A DNA stretch of 64,000 nucleotides from Argopecten irradians (GCF_041381155.1 NC_091136.1:48288284-48352283); one strand, 5' to 3'. Positions 19,185-32,062 are shown, counted from the stretch's first letter. The notes: generated by a model not told the origin, from the sequence alone. Made by a program: numbers and translations.

Positions 19185-19825
19185 TCTATAGTTTCATAGC
19201 GTCCACAGTTTCATAGAGTCTACATTGTCATATAGTCTACAGTGTCATAGAGTCTACTGTTTCCTAGTCTACAGTGTCATAGAGTCTACTGTTTCCTAGT
19301 CTACAGTGTCATAGAGTCTACAGTGTCATAGTCTACAGTGTCATAGTCTACATAGTATACATGTCATAGTCTACATAGTCTACAGTGTCATAGTATACAG
19401 TGTCATAGTCTACAGTGTCATTGTATACAGTGTCATAGAGTCTACAGTGTCAAAGTCTACAGTGTCATAGTATACAGTGTCATAGTATACAGTGTAATAG
19501 TATACAGTGTAATAGTATACAGTGTCATAGTATACAGTGTAATAGTCTACAGTGTCATAGAGTCTAGTGTCATAGTCTACAGTGTCATAGTCCACAGTGT
19601 CATAGTCTACAGTGTCATAGTCTACAGTGTCATAGTCTACAGTGTCATAGTAAGTGTCATAGTCTACAGTGTCATAGTCTACAATGTCATAGAATAAAGT
19701 GTCATATAGTCTACAGTGTTATAGAGTCTACAGTGTCATAGTCTACAGTGTCATAGAATCCACAGTTTCATAGAATCTCCAGTTTCATAGAGTCTATAGT
19801 TTAAAATAGTCTGCAGTTTCATAGA
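19185..19825. repeat. 15-bp minisatellite
   Basis: About 40 imperfect copies of a 15-bp unit AGTCTACAGTGTCAT, with variants AGTATACAGTGTAAT, AGAGTCTACAGTTTC and CATAGAGTCTACTGTTTC. Units are most regular in the middle (19330-19680) and decay at both edges, where TTTC replaces GTC. The unit is a multiple of three, so the minus strand reads as a short tyrosine/aspartate repeat; I do not consider it a gene. Confidence 0.93.
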
Positions 19826-22024
19826 GTCTAAAGAAATGGTAGTCGTTGTCCTGCTTACTCTCTATCGCAAGGAGACACGCACATACACATACACACCCTG
19901 GATACTGGTGTGTTTTATAAAGATGATAATGGGACGTTTTACTATTTACAAGTCTCAAACAAGATCCACAGCTATCGCTGAAAGTCTATATAAACTAACA
20001 TTACGAGATTATTTAAAGAAAAAAAAACCCAGAGCAGCCTTATATTTCAAATGGTGATTATGTCAGGTAGATTAGTGTTACACCCATAAAAGGAGTATCG
20101 ATTACAGATGATTAATGTCATGTTTCATGCACTTAATTTTAGTAGAAACTTTTGTTTGCTGTATACAGATCTAGATCTCCACAGGAAACTTTGATGTTAT
20201 TGGTAGGTTGGTAGAGCTTTACGTATAAGTGGACCTACGGGTCGAATTCTAGAGTAACATAACACAACGAGTTCTTTGATGGATAAGTAAAAATACATGT
20301 TAGTAGGGAATACTAGCCCTAAATGTAGTAAGGCATACCTATCATACAGCTAGGTTACCTGTCTATAGACTGGTGTTTCTCACCTGGACGTGAGAAGAAA
20401 CAAATATAAGAGACATTTGTCAAGGAGTTTTTATCTATATTTGTTTACACACTTTGGTGCCTATAATACTCAGATGGCTGTCAATTAATGTCAATATTAT
20501 AAAGTGATTAATCTCATTAAAGATGTCAGGGATCAGTCAGGGGACAATATTAACACCCTCTACATTCTGTATTTAGTGTTTGTGGCACCTATCCGCTGTA
20601 CTGTGACATAAATACAGAGAGTATGTCGTACATATATCAGCCTGAAATGCAAAAAGATGATAATATTCGTGAAAAGTATCCAAAACAAATTGATGTATAA
20701 CAATCGAAGGAAGAATGGTATTGTTTTATATAACGGAACTGAAAGAACACAGTACATGCATTTTTATGGCGATTATGAAGAATATTTTTGGCATATACAA
20801 CATCGCTTTAAGATAGGTATACAGGCTAGAGCTATATGTTGCTGTACTGTTATCTATTTTGATTATCGGAAATCGATACGTAAAGAGGCCCGATAACCTT
20901 TCGCATGTTTCTTACTGATGAAAGAGGCGTGATTATTTTCGAGATTTAGTTTTGTTTTTGAGCTTCAATAATAACATATTTATAGGGAGAACGCTCTAGG
21001 TGTGATGGTTTACGTACATAACCAGATTACTATCTTGTGAACAATAGTGCAATTAAGCTATTAGATTAATCGATATATTTCCATTTATACAAATGTTTAA
21101 TCTTAATTGTTTTAACAAATTGTCTAATTTATTACTTAGATTAAGATAATTTGGTTATGAAGAAATGTTGGATTCTCGAATCTATTAAAGTATATTCGAA
21201 TTATTTGTTTAATTTGACCAGCTAGCAGTTCCTAGCATATCCTATTTACGTTTTATTTAAGGGAAAATAAAGTGACCGTAACACGGATATTTTGGTGTGG
21301 ATTAACATCATTTAAACGGCCAGAGTAAATTAAAGGACGGTCTCCTATGTGTTCAATGTGTTGCGGTACCTGGAATGGTGTGTGTATGTTCAGGCAAGCT
21401 GCATTATAGTCGTGTTGTGTCTCCTTTTCATAGTGGAACTCTTGCACTTTTAAAACTTTTTGAAATAAAATAAGATGCTTGAACAAACTTCATTTCAAAA
21501 TTTATTGCGTAAGAACACGAGACTAAAACCAAACGACGGTTAGTTTGGTTTTCTATTGCTATTGATTTCTCTGACACTTCTTTCGACGGATCCCTATCGC
21601 AACAGATGTTTGAGTTACCTCAGGCTATGCCACGTAGTGGACATTCCATCTAGTTTCCTACCTCCCTCGACTCCGCCATTCTTCATCGCTATTGCTCCCT
21701 CCTGTTTTCCCACCATCACACCTGATCCACTGCGTCTTCTAATTAAGTATTTATATGATTTCACAATTTTGATAGAACTTTTGTCCATTTGCCAACTTAA
21801 GTCAATAATAGGCAGCCTATTAATAAGGACAGCGAGTTCTCTTCAACCTGGTCCTGGCCAAATCATAGCAGACACCACGCAACAGGAGCATCAGTATATA
21901 GAGACTTGGCATATAATTCTATGTAAAATGATACAAATTAAGGGTCTCAATGGCAAGCACAAAAAGTGAATATCATATGAAACAAAGAAATAATTAAAGT
22001 CATTCGATTGATACCTTTGATACA
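19826..22024. other. Unannotated spacer with a degraded repeat fragment
   Basis: No gene recognised. At about 21310-21455 there is a weak match to the ~500-bp interspersed family of 3757-4252 and 53838-54371 (shared GTGTTGTGTCTCCTTTTCATAGTGGAAC-type block, quoted here only in part). The frame at 21556-21969 starts within otherwise ordinary sequence and resembles no family. Confidence 0.4.
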
Positions 22025-25000
22025 TAGTAATGGGATAAAGGTTTGTAAGAATGACCATGAACTTGTAATGGGATGGGGTTTGTAAGAATGACCATGAACT
22101 TGTAATGGAATGGGGTTTGTAAGAATGACCATGAACTTGTAATGGGATGGAGTTTGTAAGAATGGTCATGAACTTGTAATGAGATGGGGTTTGTAAGAAT
22201 GGTCATGAACTTGTTATTGGATGGGGTTTGTAAGAATGATCATGAATTTGTAATGGGATGGGGTTTGTAAGAATGATAATGAACTTGTTATTGGATGGGG
22301 TTTGTAAGAATGATCATGAATTTGTAATGGGATGGGGTTTGTAAGAATGATAATGAACTTGTTATTGGATGGGGTTTGTAAGAATGATCACGAACTTGTA
22401 ATGGGATGGGGTTTGTAAGAATGATCACGAACTTGTTATTGGATGGGGTTTGTAAGAATGACCATGAACTTGTAATGGGATGGGGTTTGTAAGAATGACC
22501 ATGAACTTGTATTGGGATGGGGTTTGTAAGAATGATCATGAACTTGTTATTGGATGGGGTTTGTAAGAATGACCATGAACTTGTAATGGGATGGGGTTTG
22601 TAAGAATGATCATGAACTTGTAATGGGATGGGGTTTGTAAGAATGACCATGAACTTGTAATGGGATGGGGTTTGTAAGAATGATCATGAACTTGTAATGG
22701 GATGGGGTTTGTAAGAATGACCATGAACTTGTAATGGGATGGGGTTTGTAAGAATGGTCATGAACTTATTGTTGGATGGCGTTTGAATTAATGGTCATGA
22801 ACTTGTTGTTGGATGGCGTTTGTAAGAATGGTCACGAACTTGTTATTGGATGGGGCTTGTAAGAATGATCATGAACTTGTTATGGGATGGAGTTTGTAAG
22901 AATGATCATGAATTTGTAATGGGATGGGGTTTGTAAGAATGATAATGAACTTGTTATTGGAAGGGGTTTGTAAGAATGATCACGAACTTGTTATTGGATG
23001 GGGTTTGTAAGAATGACCATGAACTTGTAATGGGATGGGGTTTGTAAGAATGATCATGAACTTGTAATGGGATAGGGTTTGTAAGAATGGTCATGAACTT
23101 GTAATGAGATGGGGTTTGTAAGAATGATCATGAACTTGTTATTGGATGGGGTTTGTAAGAATGGTCATAAATTTGTAATGGGATGGGGTTTGTAAGAATG
23201 GTCATGAACTTGTAATGGGATGGGGTTTGTAAGAATGGCCATGAACTTGTAATGGGATGGGGTTTGTAAGAATGATCACGAACTTGTTATTGGATGGGGT
23301 TTGTAAGAATGACCATGAACTTGTAATGGGATGGGGTTTGTAAGAATGACCATGAACTTGTAATGGGATGGGGTTTGTAAGAATTACCATGAACTTGTTT
23401 TGGGATGGAGTTTGTAAGAATGATCATGAATTTGTAATGGGATGGGGTTTGTAAGAATGATAATGAACTTGTTATTGGAAGGGGTTTGTAAGAATGATCA
23501 CGAACTTCTTATTGGATGGGGTTTGTAAGAATGACCATGAAATTGTAATGGGATGGGGTTTGTAAGAATGATCATGAACTTGTAATGGGATGGGGTTTGT
23601 AAGAATGGCCATGAACTTGTTATTGGATGGGGTTTGTAAGAATGACCATGAACTTGTAATAGGATGGGGTTTGTAAGAATGACCATGAACTTGTAATGGA
23701 ATGGGGTTTGTAAGAATGACCATGAACTTGTAATGGGATGGAGTTTGTAAGAATGGTCATGAACTTGTAATGAGATGGGGTTTGTAAGAATGGTCATGAA
23801 CTTGTTATTGGATGGGGTTTGTAAGAATGATCATGAATTTGTAATGGGATGGGGATTGTAAGAATGATAATGAACTTGTTATTGGATGGGGTTTGTAAGA
23901 ATGATCACAAACTTGTAATGGGATGGGGTTTGTAAGAATGATCACGAACTTGTTATTGGATGGGGTTTGTAAGAATGACCATGAACTTGTAATGGGATGG
24001 GGTTTGTAAGAATGATCATGAACTTGTAATGGGATGGGGTTTGTAAGAATGACCATGAACTTGTAATGGGATGGGGTTTGTAAGAATTACCATGAACTTG
24101 TTATGGGATGGAGTTTGTAAGAATGATCATGAATTTGTAATGGGATGGGGTTTGCAAGAATGATAATGAACTTGTTATTGGATGGGGTTTGTAAGAATGA
24201 TCATGAATTTGTAATGGGATGGGGTTTGTAAGAATGATAATGAACTTGTTATTGGATGGGGTTTGTAAGAATGATCACGAACTTGTTATTGGATGGGGTT
24301 TGTAAGAATGACCATGAACTTGTAATGGGATGGGGTTTGTAAGAATGATCATGAACTTGTAATGGGATGGGGTTTGTAAGAATGGTCATGAACTTGTAAT
24401 GAGATGGGGTTTGTAAGAATGATCATGAACTTGTTATTGGATGGGGTTTGTAAGAATGGTCATAAATTTGTAATGGGATGGGGTTTGTAAGAATGGTCAT
24501 GAACTTGTAATGGGATGGGGTTTGTAAGAATGGCCATGAACTTGTAATGGGATGGGGTTTGTAAGAATGATAATGAACTTGTTATTGGAAGGGGTTTGTA
24601 AGAATGATCACGAACTTCTTATTGGATGGGGTTTGTAAGAATGACCATGAACTTGTAATGGGATGGGGTTTGTAAGAATGATCATGAACTTGTAATGGGA
24701 TGGGGTTTGTAAGAATGGCCATGAACTTGTTATTGGATGGGGTTTGTAAGAATGACCATGAACTTGTAATAGGATGGGGTTTGTAAGAATGACCATGAAC
24801 TTGTAATGGAATGGGGTTTGTAAGAATGACCATGAACTTGTAATGGGATGGAGTTTGTAAGAATGGTCATGAACTTGTAATGAGATGGGATTTGTAAGAA
24901 TGGTCATGAACTTGTTATTGGATGGGGTTTGTAAGAATGATCATGAATTTGTAATGGGATGGGGATTGTAAGAATGATAATGAACTTGTTATTGGATGGG

Positions 25001-27600
25001 GTTTGTAAGAATGATCACGAACTTGTAATGGGATGGGGTTTGTAAGAATGGATCACGAACTTGTTATGGATGGGTTTGTAAAATTGAACTTGTAATGGAT
25101 GGGGTTGGGTTTGTAAGAATGACCATGAACTTGTAATGGGATGGGGTTTGTAAGAATGATCATGAACTTGTAATGGGATGGGGTTTGTAAGAATGACCAT
25201 GAACTTGTAATGGGATGGGGTTTGTAAGAATTACCATGAACTTGTTATGGGATGGAGTTTGTAAGAATGATCATGAACTTGTAATGGGATGGGGTTTGCA
25301 AGAATGATAATGAACTTGTTATTGGATGGGGTTTGTAAGAATGATCATGAATTTGTAATGGGATGGGGTTTGTAAGAATGATAATGAACTTGTTATTGGA
25401 TGGGGTTTGTAAGAATGATCACGAACTTGTAATGGGATGGGGTTTGTAAGAATGATCACGAACTTGTTATTGGATGGGGTTTGTAAGAATGACCATGAAC
25501 TTGTAATGGGATGGGGTTTGTAAGAATGATCATGAACTTGTAATGGGATGGGGTTTGTAAGAATGACCATGAACTTGTAATGGGATGGGGTTTGTAAGAA
25601 TTACCATGAACTTGTTATGGGATGGAGTTTGTAAGAATGATCATGAATTTGTAATGGGATGGGGTTTGTAAGAATGATAATGAACTTGTTATTGGGAGGG
25701 GTTTGTAAGAATGATCACGAACTTGTTATTGGATGGGGTTTGTAAGAATGACCATGAACTTGTAATGGGATGGGGTTTGTAAGAATGATCATGAACTTGT
25801 AATGGGATGGGGTTTGTAAGAATGGTCATGAACTTGTAATGAGATGGGGTTTGTAAGAATGATCATGAACTTGTTATTGGATGGGGTTTGTAAGAATGGT
25901 CATAAATTTGTAATGGGATGGGGTTTGTAAGAATGGTCATGAACTTGTAATGGGATGGGGTTTGTAAGAATGGCCATGAACTTGTAATGGGATGGGGTTT
26001 GTAAGAATGATCACGAACTTGTTATTGGATGGGGTTTGTAAGAATGACCATGAACTTGTAATGGGATGGGGTTTGTAAGAATGATCATGAACTTGTAATG
26101 GGATGGGGTTTGTAAGAATGACCATGAACTTGTATTGGGATGGGGTTTGTAAGAATTACCATGAACTTGTTATGGGATGGAGTTTGTAAGAGTGATCATG
26201 AATTTGTAATGGGATGGGGTTTGTAAGAATGATAATGAACTTGTTATTGGATGGGGTTTGTAAGAATGATCACGAACTTGTTATTGGATGGGGCTTGTAA
26301 GAATGATCATGAATTTGTAATGGGATGGGGTTTGTAAGAATGATCATGAACTTGTTATTGGATGGGGTTTGTAAGAATGACCATGAACTTGTAATGGGAT
26401 GGGGTTTGTAAGAATGACCATGAACTTGTAATGGGATGGGGTTTGTAAGAATGACCATGAACTTGTAATGGGATGGGGTTTGTAAGAATGAACATGAACT
26501 TGTAATGGGATGGGGTTTGTAAGAATGGTCATGAACTTGTTATTGGATGGGGTTTGTAAGAATGGTCATGAACTTGTTATTGGATGGGGTTTGTAAGAAT
26601 GGTCATGGACTTGTAATGGGATGGGGTTTGTAAGAATGATCATGAACTTGTTATTGGATGGGGTTTGTAAGAATGGCCATGAACTTGTAATGGGATGGGG
26701 TTTGTAAGAATGATCATGAACTTGTTATTGGATGGGGTTTGTAAGAATGGCCATGAACTTGTAATGGGATGGGGTTTGTAAGAATGGTCATGAACTTGTA
26801 ATGGGATGGGGTTTGTAAGAATGATCACGAACTTGTTATTGGATGGGGTTTGTAAGAATGACCATGAACTTATAATGGGATGGGGTTGGTAAGAATGATC
26901 ATGAACTTGTTATGGGATGGGGTTTGTAAGAATGATCATGCACTTGTTATTGGATGGGGTTTGTAAGAATGATCATGAACTTTTTGTTGGATGGGGTTTG
27001 TAAGAATGATCATGAATTTGTAATGGGATGGGGTTTGTAAGAATGGTCATGAACTTATTGTTGGATGGCGTTTGAATTAATGGTAATGAACTTGTTGTTG
27101 GATGGCGTTTGTAAGAATGGTCATGAACTTGTAATGGGATGGGGTTTGTAAGAATGATCATGAACTTGTTATTGGATGGGGTTTGTAAGAATGGTCATGA
27201 ACTTGTAATGGGATGGGGTTTGTAAGAATGATCATGAACTTGTTATTGGATGGGGTTTGTAAGAGTGGTCATGAACTTGTTATTGGATGGGGTTTGTAAG
27301 AATGATCATGAACTTGTTATTGGATGGGGTTTGTAAGAGTGGTCATGAACTTGTTATTGGATGGGGTTTGTAAGAATGATCATGAACTTGTTATTGGATG
27401 GGGTTTGTAAGAATGATCATGAACTTGTTGTTGGATGGGGTTTGTAAGAATGATCATGAACTTGTTATTGGATGGGGTTTGTAAGAATGATCATGAACTT
27501 GTTGTTGGATGGGGTTTGTAAGAATGATCATGAAATTGTTATTGGATGGGGTTTGTAAGAATGGTCATGGCCTTATTATATGATGGGGTGTTGTAAGAAT
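22025..27600. repeat. 37-bp satellite array, about 150 units
   Basis: A 5.6-kb array of a 37-bp monomer built from GAATGACCATGAACTTG and TAATGGGATGGGGTTTGTAA. Variation is concentrated at two places: the four bases after AATG or GAAT (GACC, GATC, GGTC, GGCC, GATA, TACC) and TAATGGG versus TTATTGG. Several blocks recur at exact multiples of 37, including a 1110-bp (30-unit) repeat, so there is higher-order structure. Around 25040-25105 the units are irregular and the register slips by three bases. The many proline, threonine and histidine rich minus-strand frames arise because the monomer lacks stops and 37 is not a multiple of three. They are not genes. A centromeric or other role cannot be judged from one array. 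Confidence 0.97.
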
Positions 27601-28639
27601 TTATATTTTTGGATTTTATAATGTACCGTTTTTCTAAACGCTCCTTTATTTGACAATTTTCACTATAGATTACTTTTTGAGAGCTATATGATGGTTTTAA
27701 GACCTTCTAACTTCCGCCTTTCGTCTCCCCTCCGAATTCTGAGTCATTAGTTCATTGTTTATTGATGACCCGACAGACGGAGCCTCTCATTGTGATGAGA
27801 GATTGAGGAAAATGAGCAGTAGTTCCTTTCCAGACACACTAAATGAGTTATCTCCCCTAGGGCCCCAATTTATCCCTTCCCTCACGAGAGAACGTGAAAA
27901 CATGTCGTGACTTATGATAATCTGACCTCTGACCTTCCTTTGATTTCGGTTATAAAGACTGTATCAAGCATTACTATGATCGGTGTCTTCACATATTGAT
28001 TTCTAGTCATAAAGGGTTGTTGCTTATTGGGAAAATGCATCAAAGACTGCAACAGATGTGTAGTTAACGGTCCGGTTTGGGCTGTAATTACACATGGTCA
28101 CGGAATGGGTTATTGAAAAGGTAAGGCATAGATATGACGGTATAATAACACTGACTAAAGCATATACAGTTTCTGGTAAAAAATCTTTGATTAATTACAT
28201 GGATAATAGTAGACAGTTTCAAATTTCGTCCATCTCCTCTGAAAATTGTCAAAAATGGGATCAATATGGAATAATGATGGAAACGCTTTGTAAACACATT
28301 TTTAGCAGATTTCTATTTTTTTGTTGTTGTTGCAACATAAAGACGAATTGTATAAGAAATGAATAATAATGTATGATACAATACAGAGTAATGAAGGAAT
28401 CAACCCAATATTAGAACTGAGCATGAAAATCTCACAAATGTATATGGAATCTAATGGAAATTTTTAAGTATTCATTCGTTTATGATTCTATATCGTGTAA
28501 ACTGTGTAGAAAACCTAGTTTATATATATGTAGTATGCTCTAGTTAGTGCAGTGATCGCTATAGAGGTTCCCTCTATTCTTGTGTTTGCATTTAGATGAC
28601 AAGCACCATCGCATTTTGTTATTGGTAGATCGTTCCTGT
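27601..28639. other. Spacer right of the satellite, nothing recognised
   Basis: Unique-looking sequence. The last satellite units degrade at 27560-27600. The frame at 28094-28366 shows no homology and no splice context. Confidence 0.4.
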
Positions 28640-28733
28640 GTCAAACCACAGGTTTACGACGCGCGAAAAAAAAATTACTAAGAATACTGTATTTAAAAAA
28701 AATAATTTTGCGCGTCGTAAACCCGTGGTCCAA
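28640..28733. mobile_element. 94-bp inverted repeat
   Basis: Arms with GGTTTACGACGCGCGAAAA at the left and TTTTGCGCGTCGTAAACC at the right enclose an AT core. Probably a small MITE. The CpG-rich CGACGCGCG arms stand out from an AT-rich neighbourhood. No target duplication found. Confidence 0.65.
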
Positions 28734-29251
28734 CTGCAATGAATGATAAAGGCTACGAATACTCGGGGAACAATGAAAGAGATGATGAAGTTGACCATAA
28801 TTATTACCATATTGTGTTCCCAATTTCTCTTGTCCTGGAGAAAGAAACAATATCTTTAAATTGACTGATTTATGTTGTAGCTTATCCATTAGCGTGCACC
28901 AAGTTCATTACGGGATCTGTTTATAATAAATAACAAAGAAGTGGTAGGTCTATGTAAAGGGAGACAACACCTTCCTTTTAGATTTAAACTCTGTACTAAC
29001 GCCTTGGGAAAATTGTCTTGATTAAAGGAACCTTGCAACTATCAAATTTCTTTACATTCAAAACTTATTTTTTTCTAACTTCATGTACATAAGCTTTCCG
29101 CCGGTTTGCACGTACTGTATCTTCCATTCAAGTATCTGCTAGGGAGTGTCAATTTCATACTAAAATATGTAGTATTTTCTGGTCTGAAACACATTAAACT
29201 TTTACTTTTGTAGCATTTGTTTGGAAGCGAATAAGAATTTTAATTACAGAA

Positions 29252-30663
29252 GATTTAGAAGATTTTAGAATTGTCACTATTGTAAATAGTTACAATATGT
29301 TCGCTATCTACAATAACTGATAAGTCATTGTGATTCTTAATTTTTATTGTTCAATCAACAAGCACAACATTAGCCCGAGATACTCTGGCCCTGACACCAG
29401 ACTTAGACTTCCTAAACCAGACATCTATCTGTCATAATGTCTAAGTCTGGTGTCAGGGCCAGAGTATCTCGGGTTAGCACAACATGTACTTGAATATCTG
29501 TGTTAGATAAACTGTTATCTGGCTGCATTTAACCGTAAACAAGATTTTACGATACATAATATACAACTACCAATTTTGCTAAATTTTACTCTGATATGAC
29601 TTTGTATATTTTGTCTTTATCAATATATATTAAAATCCAATAGTAAAATAAATTCGACATTTGGTATTACGTCTCGGCTTGATAGAATCGTGTAAAAACA
29701 TTCGTGAATCGGCTATCTATATATGATAAGTCAGGGATAGTGTGTATATATGTTATTGTAAATAGTTTATTAAAAGCAATTTAAAAAATATAAATATAAG
29801 TTAATTGGGGAGGAAGCTTAAAAGAATGTTTTAGTAAAATAAATTTGATAGAATCGTGTTAAACCATTCGTGACTCTGCTATCTTTAGTTAAGCAGATTT
29901 GAAACCACCTCATGATTATATATATAATAATTTAGGGATAGTCTGTAAATCCTGGAAACTTTCACTCCAAAAATATGTGCAAGATACCGGGTTATCTATA
30001 AAGATGATAATTGTTCTTTACACATTTGCATTTATAAACGTAATTGAAAATATGTGCATAGTGAAATCAGCCTCTCACCAAAAACAGCTATTCCGGTATC
30101 ACATATGATATATACTTGTCATTCACAATACTATAAATAAACACCGTGCGATTTTGTTTTTTTTTTACAAGAGACAGTTTTTTTCGTCCACCACCTTCAA
30201 AATAGTACCCAGTTGATATTCATTGCTTCTGAATTTTAACCTTACTGGTATACATGCATTGAACCTACATCTATGAACAATTATCGTTTTATTGGATTTT
30301 ACCAAACTTTGTCTGAGGAATTAATGAAAGTCTTTTAGTGTTGATCTAGTAATGGAATATCACGTATGGCTTATAAATCAACTTGCCGGACATAGCTAAA
30401 GAAATGAAGATCCACAAAAACAATTTCAACATCAACATGTCGATATTAACCATTTTTATGTCATGATGATGGCGAAAACATGTTTGCCTATTGTATGAGA
30501 AAGAGTAAATATATTCATATTGTGTAAGCGTAGTCCGCTAAACCTGGCTATATTATTAGCCTTTTTATTTTCATTTTTATTTATTTAAGCATTGATGTCA
30601 CTATATTTTAACTTCATTGGGGTATGAAAGGAATTTTGTTTGCAAACTGTGTGAATCCGCGTA
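29252..30663. repeat. 1.4-kb tandem duplication, copy 1
   Basis: Begins GATTTAGAAGATTTTAGAAT and ends GAATCCGCGTAG, directly followed by the second copy. The copies are very similar over their whole length. Copy 1 has about 76 extra bases near 29830-29900 that resemble the preceding AAATAAATTCGA...GGCTATCTAT region, and lacks about 24 bases of one foldback arm. The matching short frames at 29899-30108 and 31263-31472 are a by-product of the duplication. Confidence 0.93.
29371..29476. mobile_element. Foldback MITE with 9-bp target duplication, shortened copy
   Basis: TIR TAGCCCGAGATACTCTGGCC and its complement close the element; GCACAACAT is present at 29362-29370 and 29477-29485. This copy (106 bp) has lost part of its left arm relative to the 128-bp copy at 30783-30910. 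A 9-bp duplication suggests a Mutator-like origin. Confidence 0.85.
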
Positions 30664-32062
30664 GGTTTAGAAGATTTTAGAATTGTCACTATTGTAAATA
30701 GTTACAATATGTTCGCTATCTAAAATAACTGATAAGTCATTGTGATTCTTAATTTTTATTGTTCAATCAACAAGCACAACATTAGCCCGAGATACTTTGG
30801 CCCTGACACCAGACTTAGACATTATGACAGATAGAGGTCTGGTTCCTAAACCAGACATCTATCTGTCATAATGTCTAAGTCTGGTGTCAGGGCCAGAGTA
30901 TCTCGGGTTAGCACAACATGTACTTGAATATTTGTGTTAGATAAACTGTTATCTGGCTGCATTTAACCGTAAACAAGATTTTATGATACATAATATACAA
31001 CTACCAATTTTGCTAAATTTTACTCTGATATGACTTTGTATATTTTGTCTTTTTAATATATATTAAAATCCAATAGTAAAATAAATTCGACATTTGGTAT
31101 TACGTCCCAGCTTGATAGAATCGTGTAAAACCATTCGTGAATCGGCTATCTATATATAATAATTCAGGGATAGTGTGTATATATATTACTGTAAATAGTT
31201 TATTAAAAGCAATTTAAAAAATATAAATATAAGTTAATTGGGGAGGAAGCTTAAAAGAATGTTTGAAACCACCTCATGATTATATATATAATAATTCAGG
31301 GATAGTATGTAAATCCTGGAAACTTTCACCCCAAAAATATGTGCAAGATACCGGGTTATCTATAAAGATGATAATTGTTCTTTACACATTTGCATTTATA
31401 AACGTAATTGAAAATATGTGCATGGTGAAATCAGCCTCTCGCCAAAAACAGCTATTCCGGTATCACATATGATATTTACTTGTCATTCACAATACTATAG
31501 ATAAACACCGTGCTATTTTTTTTTTTTTTTTTTTTTTACAAGAGACAGTTTTTTTCCTCCACCACCTTCAAAATAGTACCAGTTGATATTCATTGCTTCT
31601 TAATTTTAACCTTACTGGTATACATGCATTGAACCACTCAGGGCTTGTCACGAACTGGTTAGGTACATCTATGAACAACTATCGTTTTATTGGATTTTAC
31701 CAAACTTTGCCTGAGGAATTAATGAAAGTCTTTTAGTGTTGATCTAGTAATGGAATATCACGTATGGCGCATAAATCAACTTGCCGGACATAGCTAAAGA
31801 AATGAAGATCCACAAAAACAATTTCAACATCAACATGTCGATATTAACCATTTTTATGTCATGATGATGGCGAAAACATGTTTGCCTATTGTATGAGAAA
31901 GAGTAAATATCTTCATATTGTGTAAGCGTAGTCCGCTAAACCTGGCTATATTATTAGCCTTTTTATTTTCATTTTTATTTATTTAAGCATTGATGTCACT
32001 ATATTTTAACTTCATTGGGGTATGAAAGGAATTTTGTTTGCAAACTGTGTGAATCCGCGTAG
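30664..32062. repeat. 1.4-kb tandem duplication, copy 2
   Basis: Second copy of 29252-30663. It carries the full foldback MITE, a longer poly-T tract near 31517-31540 and an extra ~36 bases near 31637-31665 (CAGGGCTTGTCACGAACTGG). Its right end coincides with the centre of a palindrome (32030-32096). Confidence 0.93.
30783..30910. mobile_element. Foldback MITE with 9-bp target duplication, full copy
   Basis: A 128-bp element whose arms pair nearly end to end: outer TAGCCCGAGATACTTTGGCC and inner CATTATGACAGATAGAGGTC against their complements, with a loop of about 10 bases (GTTCCTAAAC). GCACAACAT flanks it at 30774-30782 and 30911-30919. Confidence 0.88.

Noticed and set aside
21556-21969. 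137-codon plus-strand frame
   Set aside because: Composition looks random, no family resemblance, and it ends at the edge of the satellite.
22025-27600. Many overlapping minus-strand reading frames of 60-120 codons
   Set aside because: They all come from a 37-bp satellite lacking stop codons. They have no promoter, splice or domain evidence and repeat in all three frames.
22025-27600. CRISPR-like array
   Set aside because: Units are contiguous 37-bp repeats without unique spacers, in a eukaryotic genome; it is a satellite.
29899-31472. Paired 69-codon frames in the two duplication copies as a conserved gene
   Set aside because: They begin without ATG, and the few differences between the copies are mostly amino-acid-changing. 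Their similarity is explained by recent duplication of noncoding DNA.
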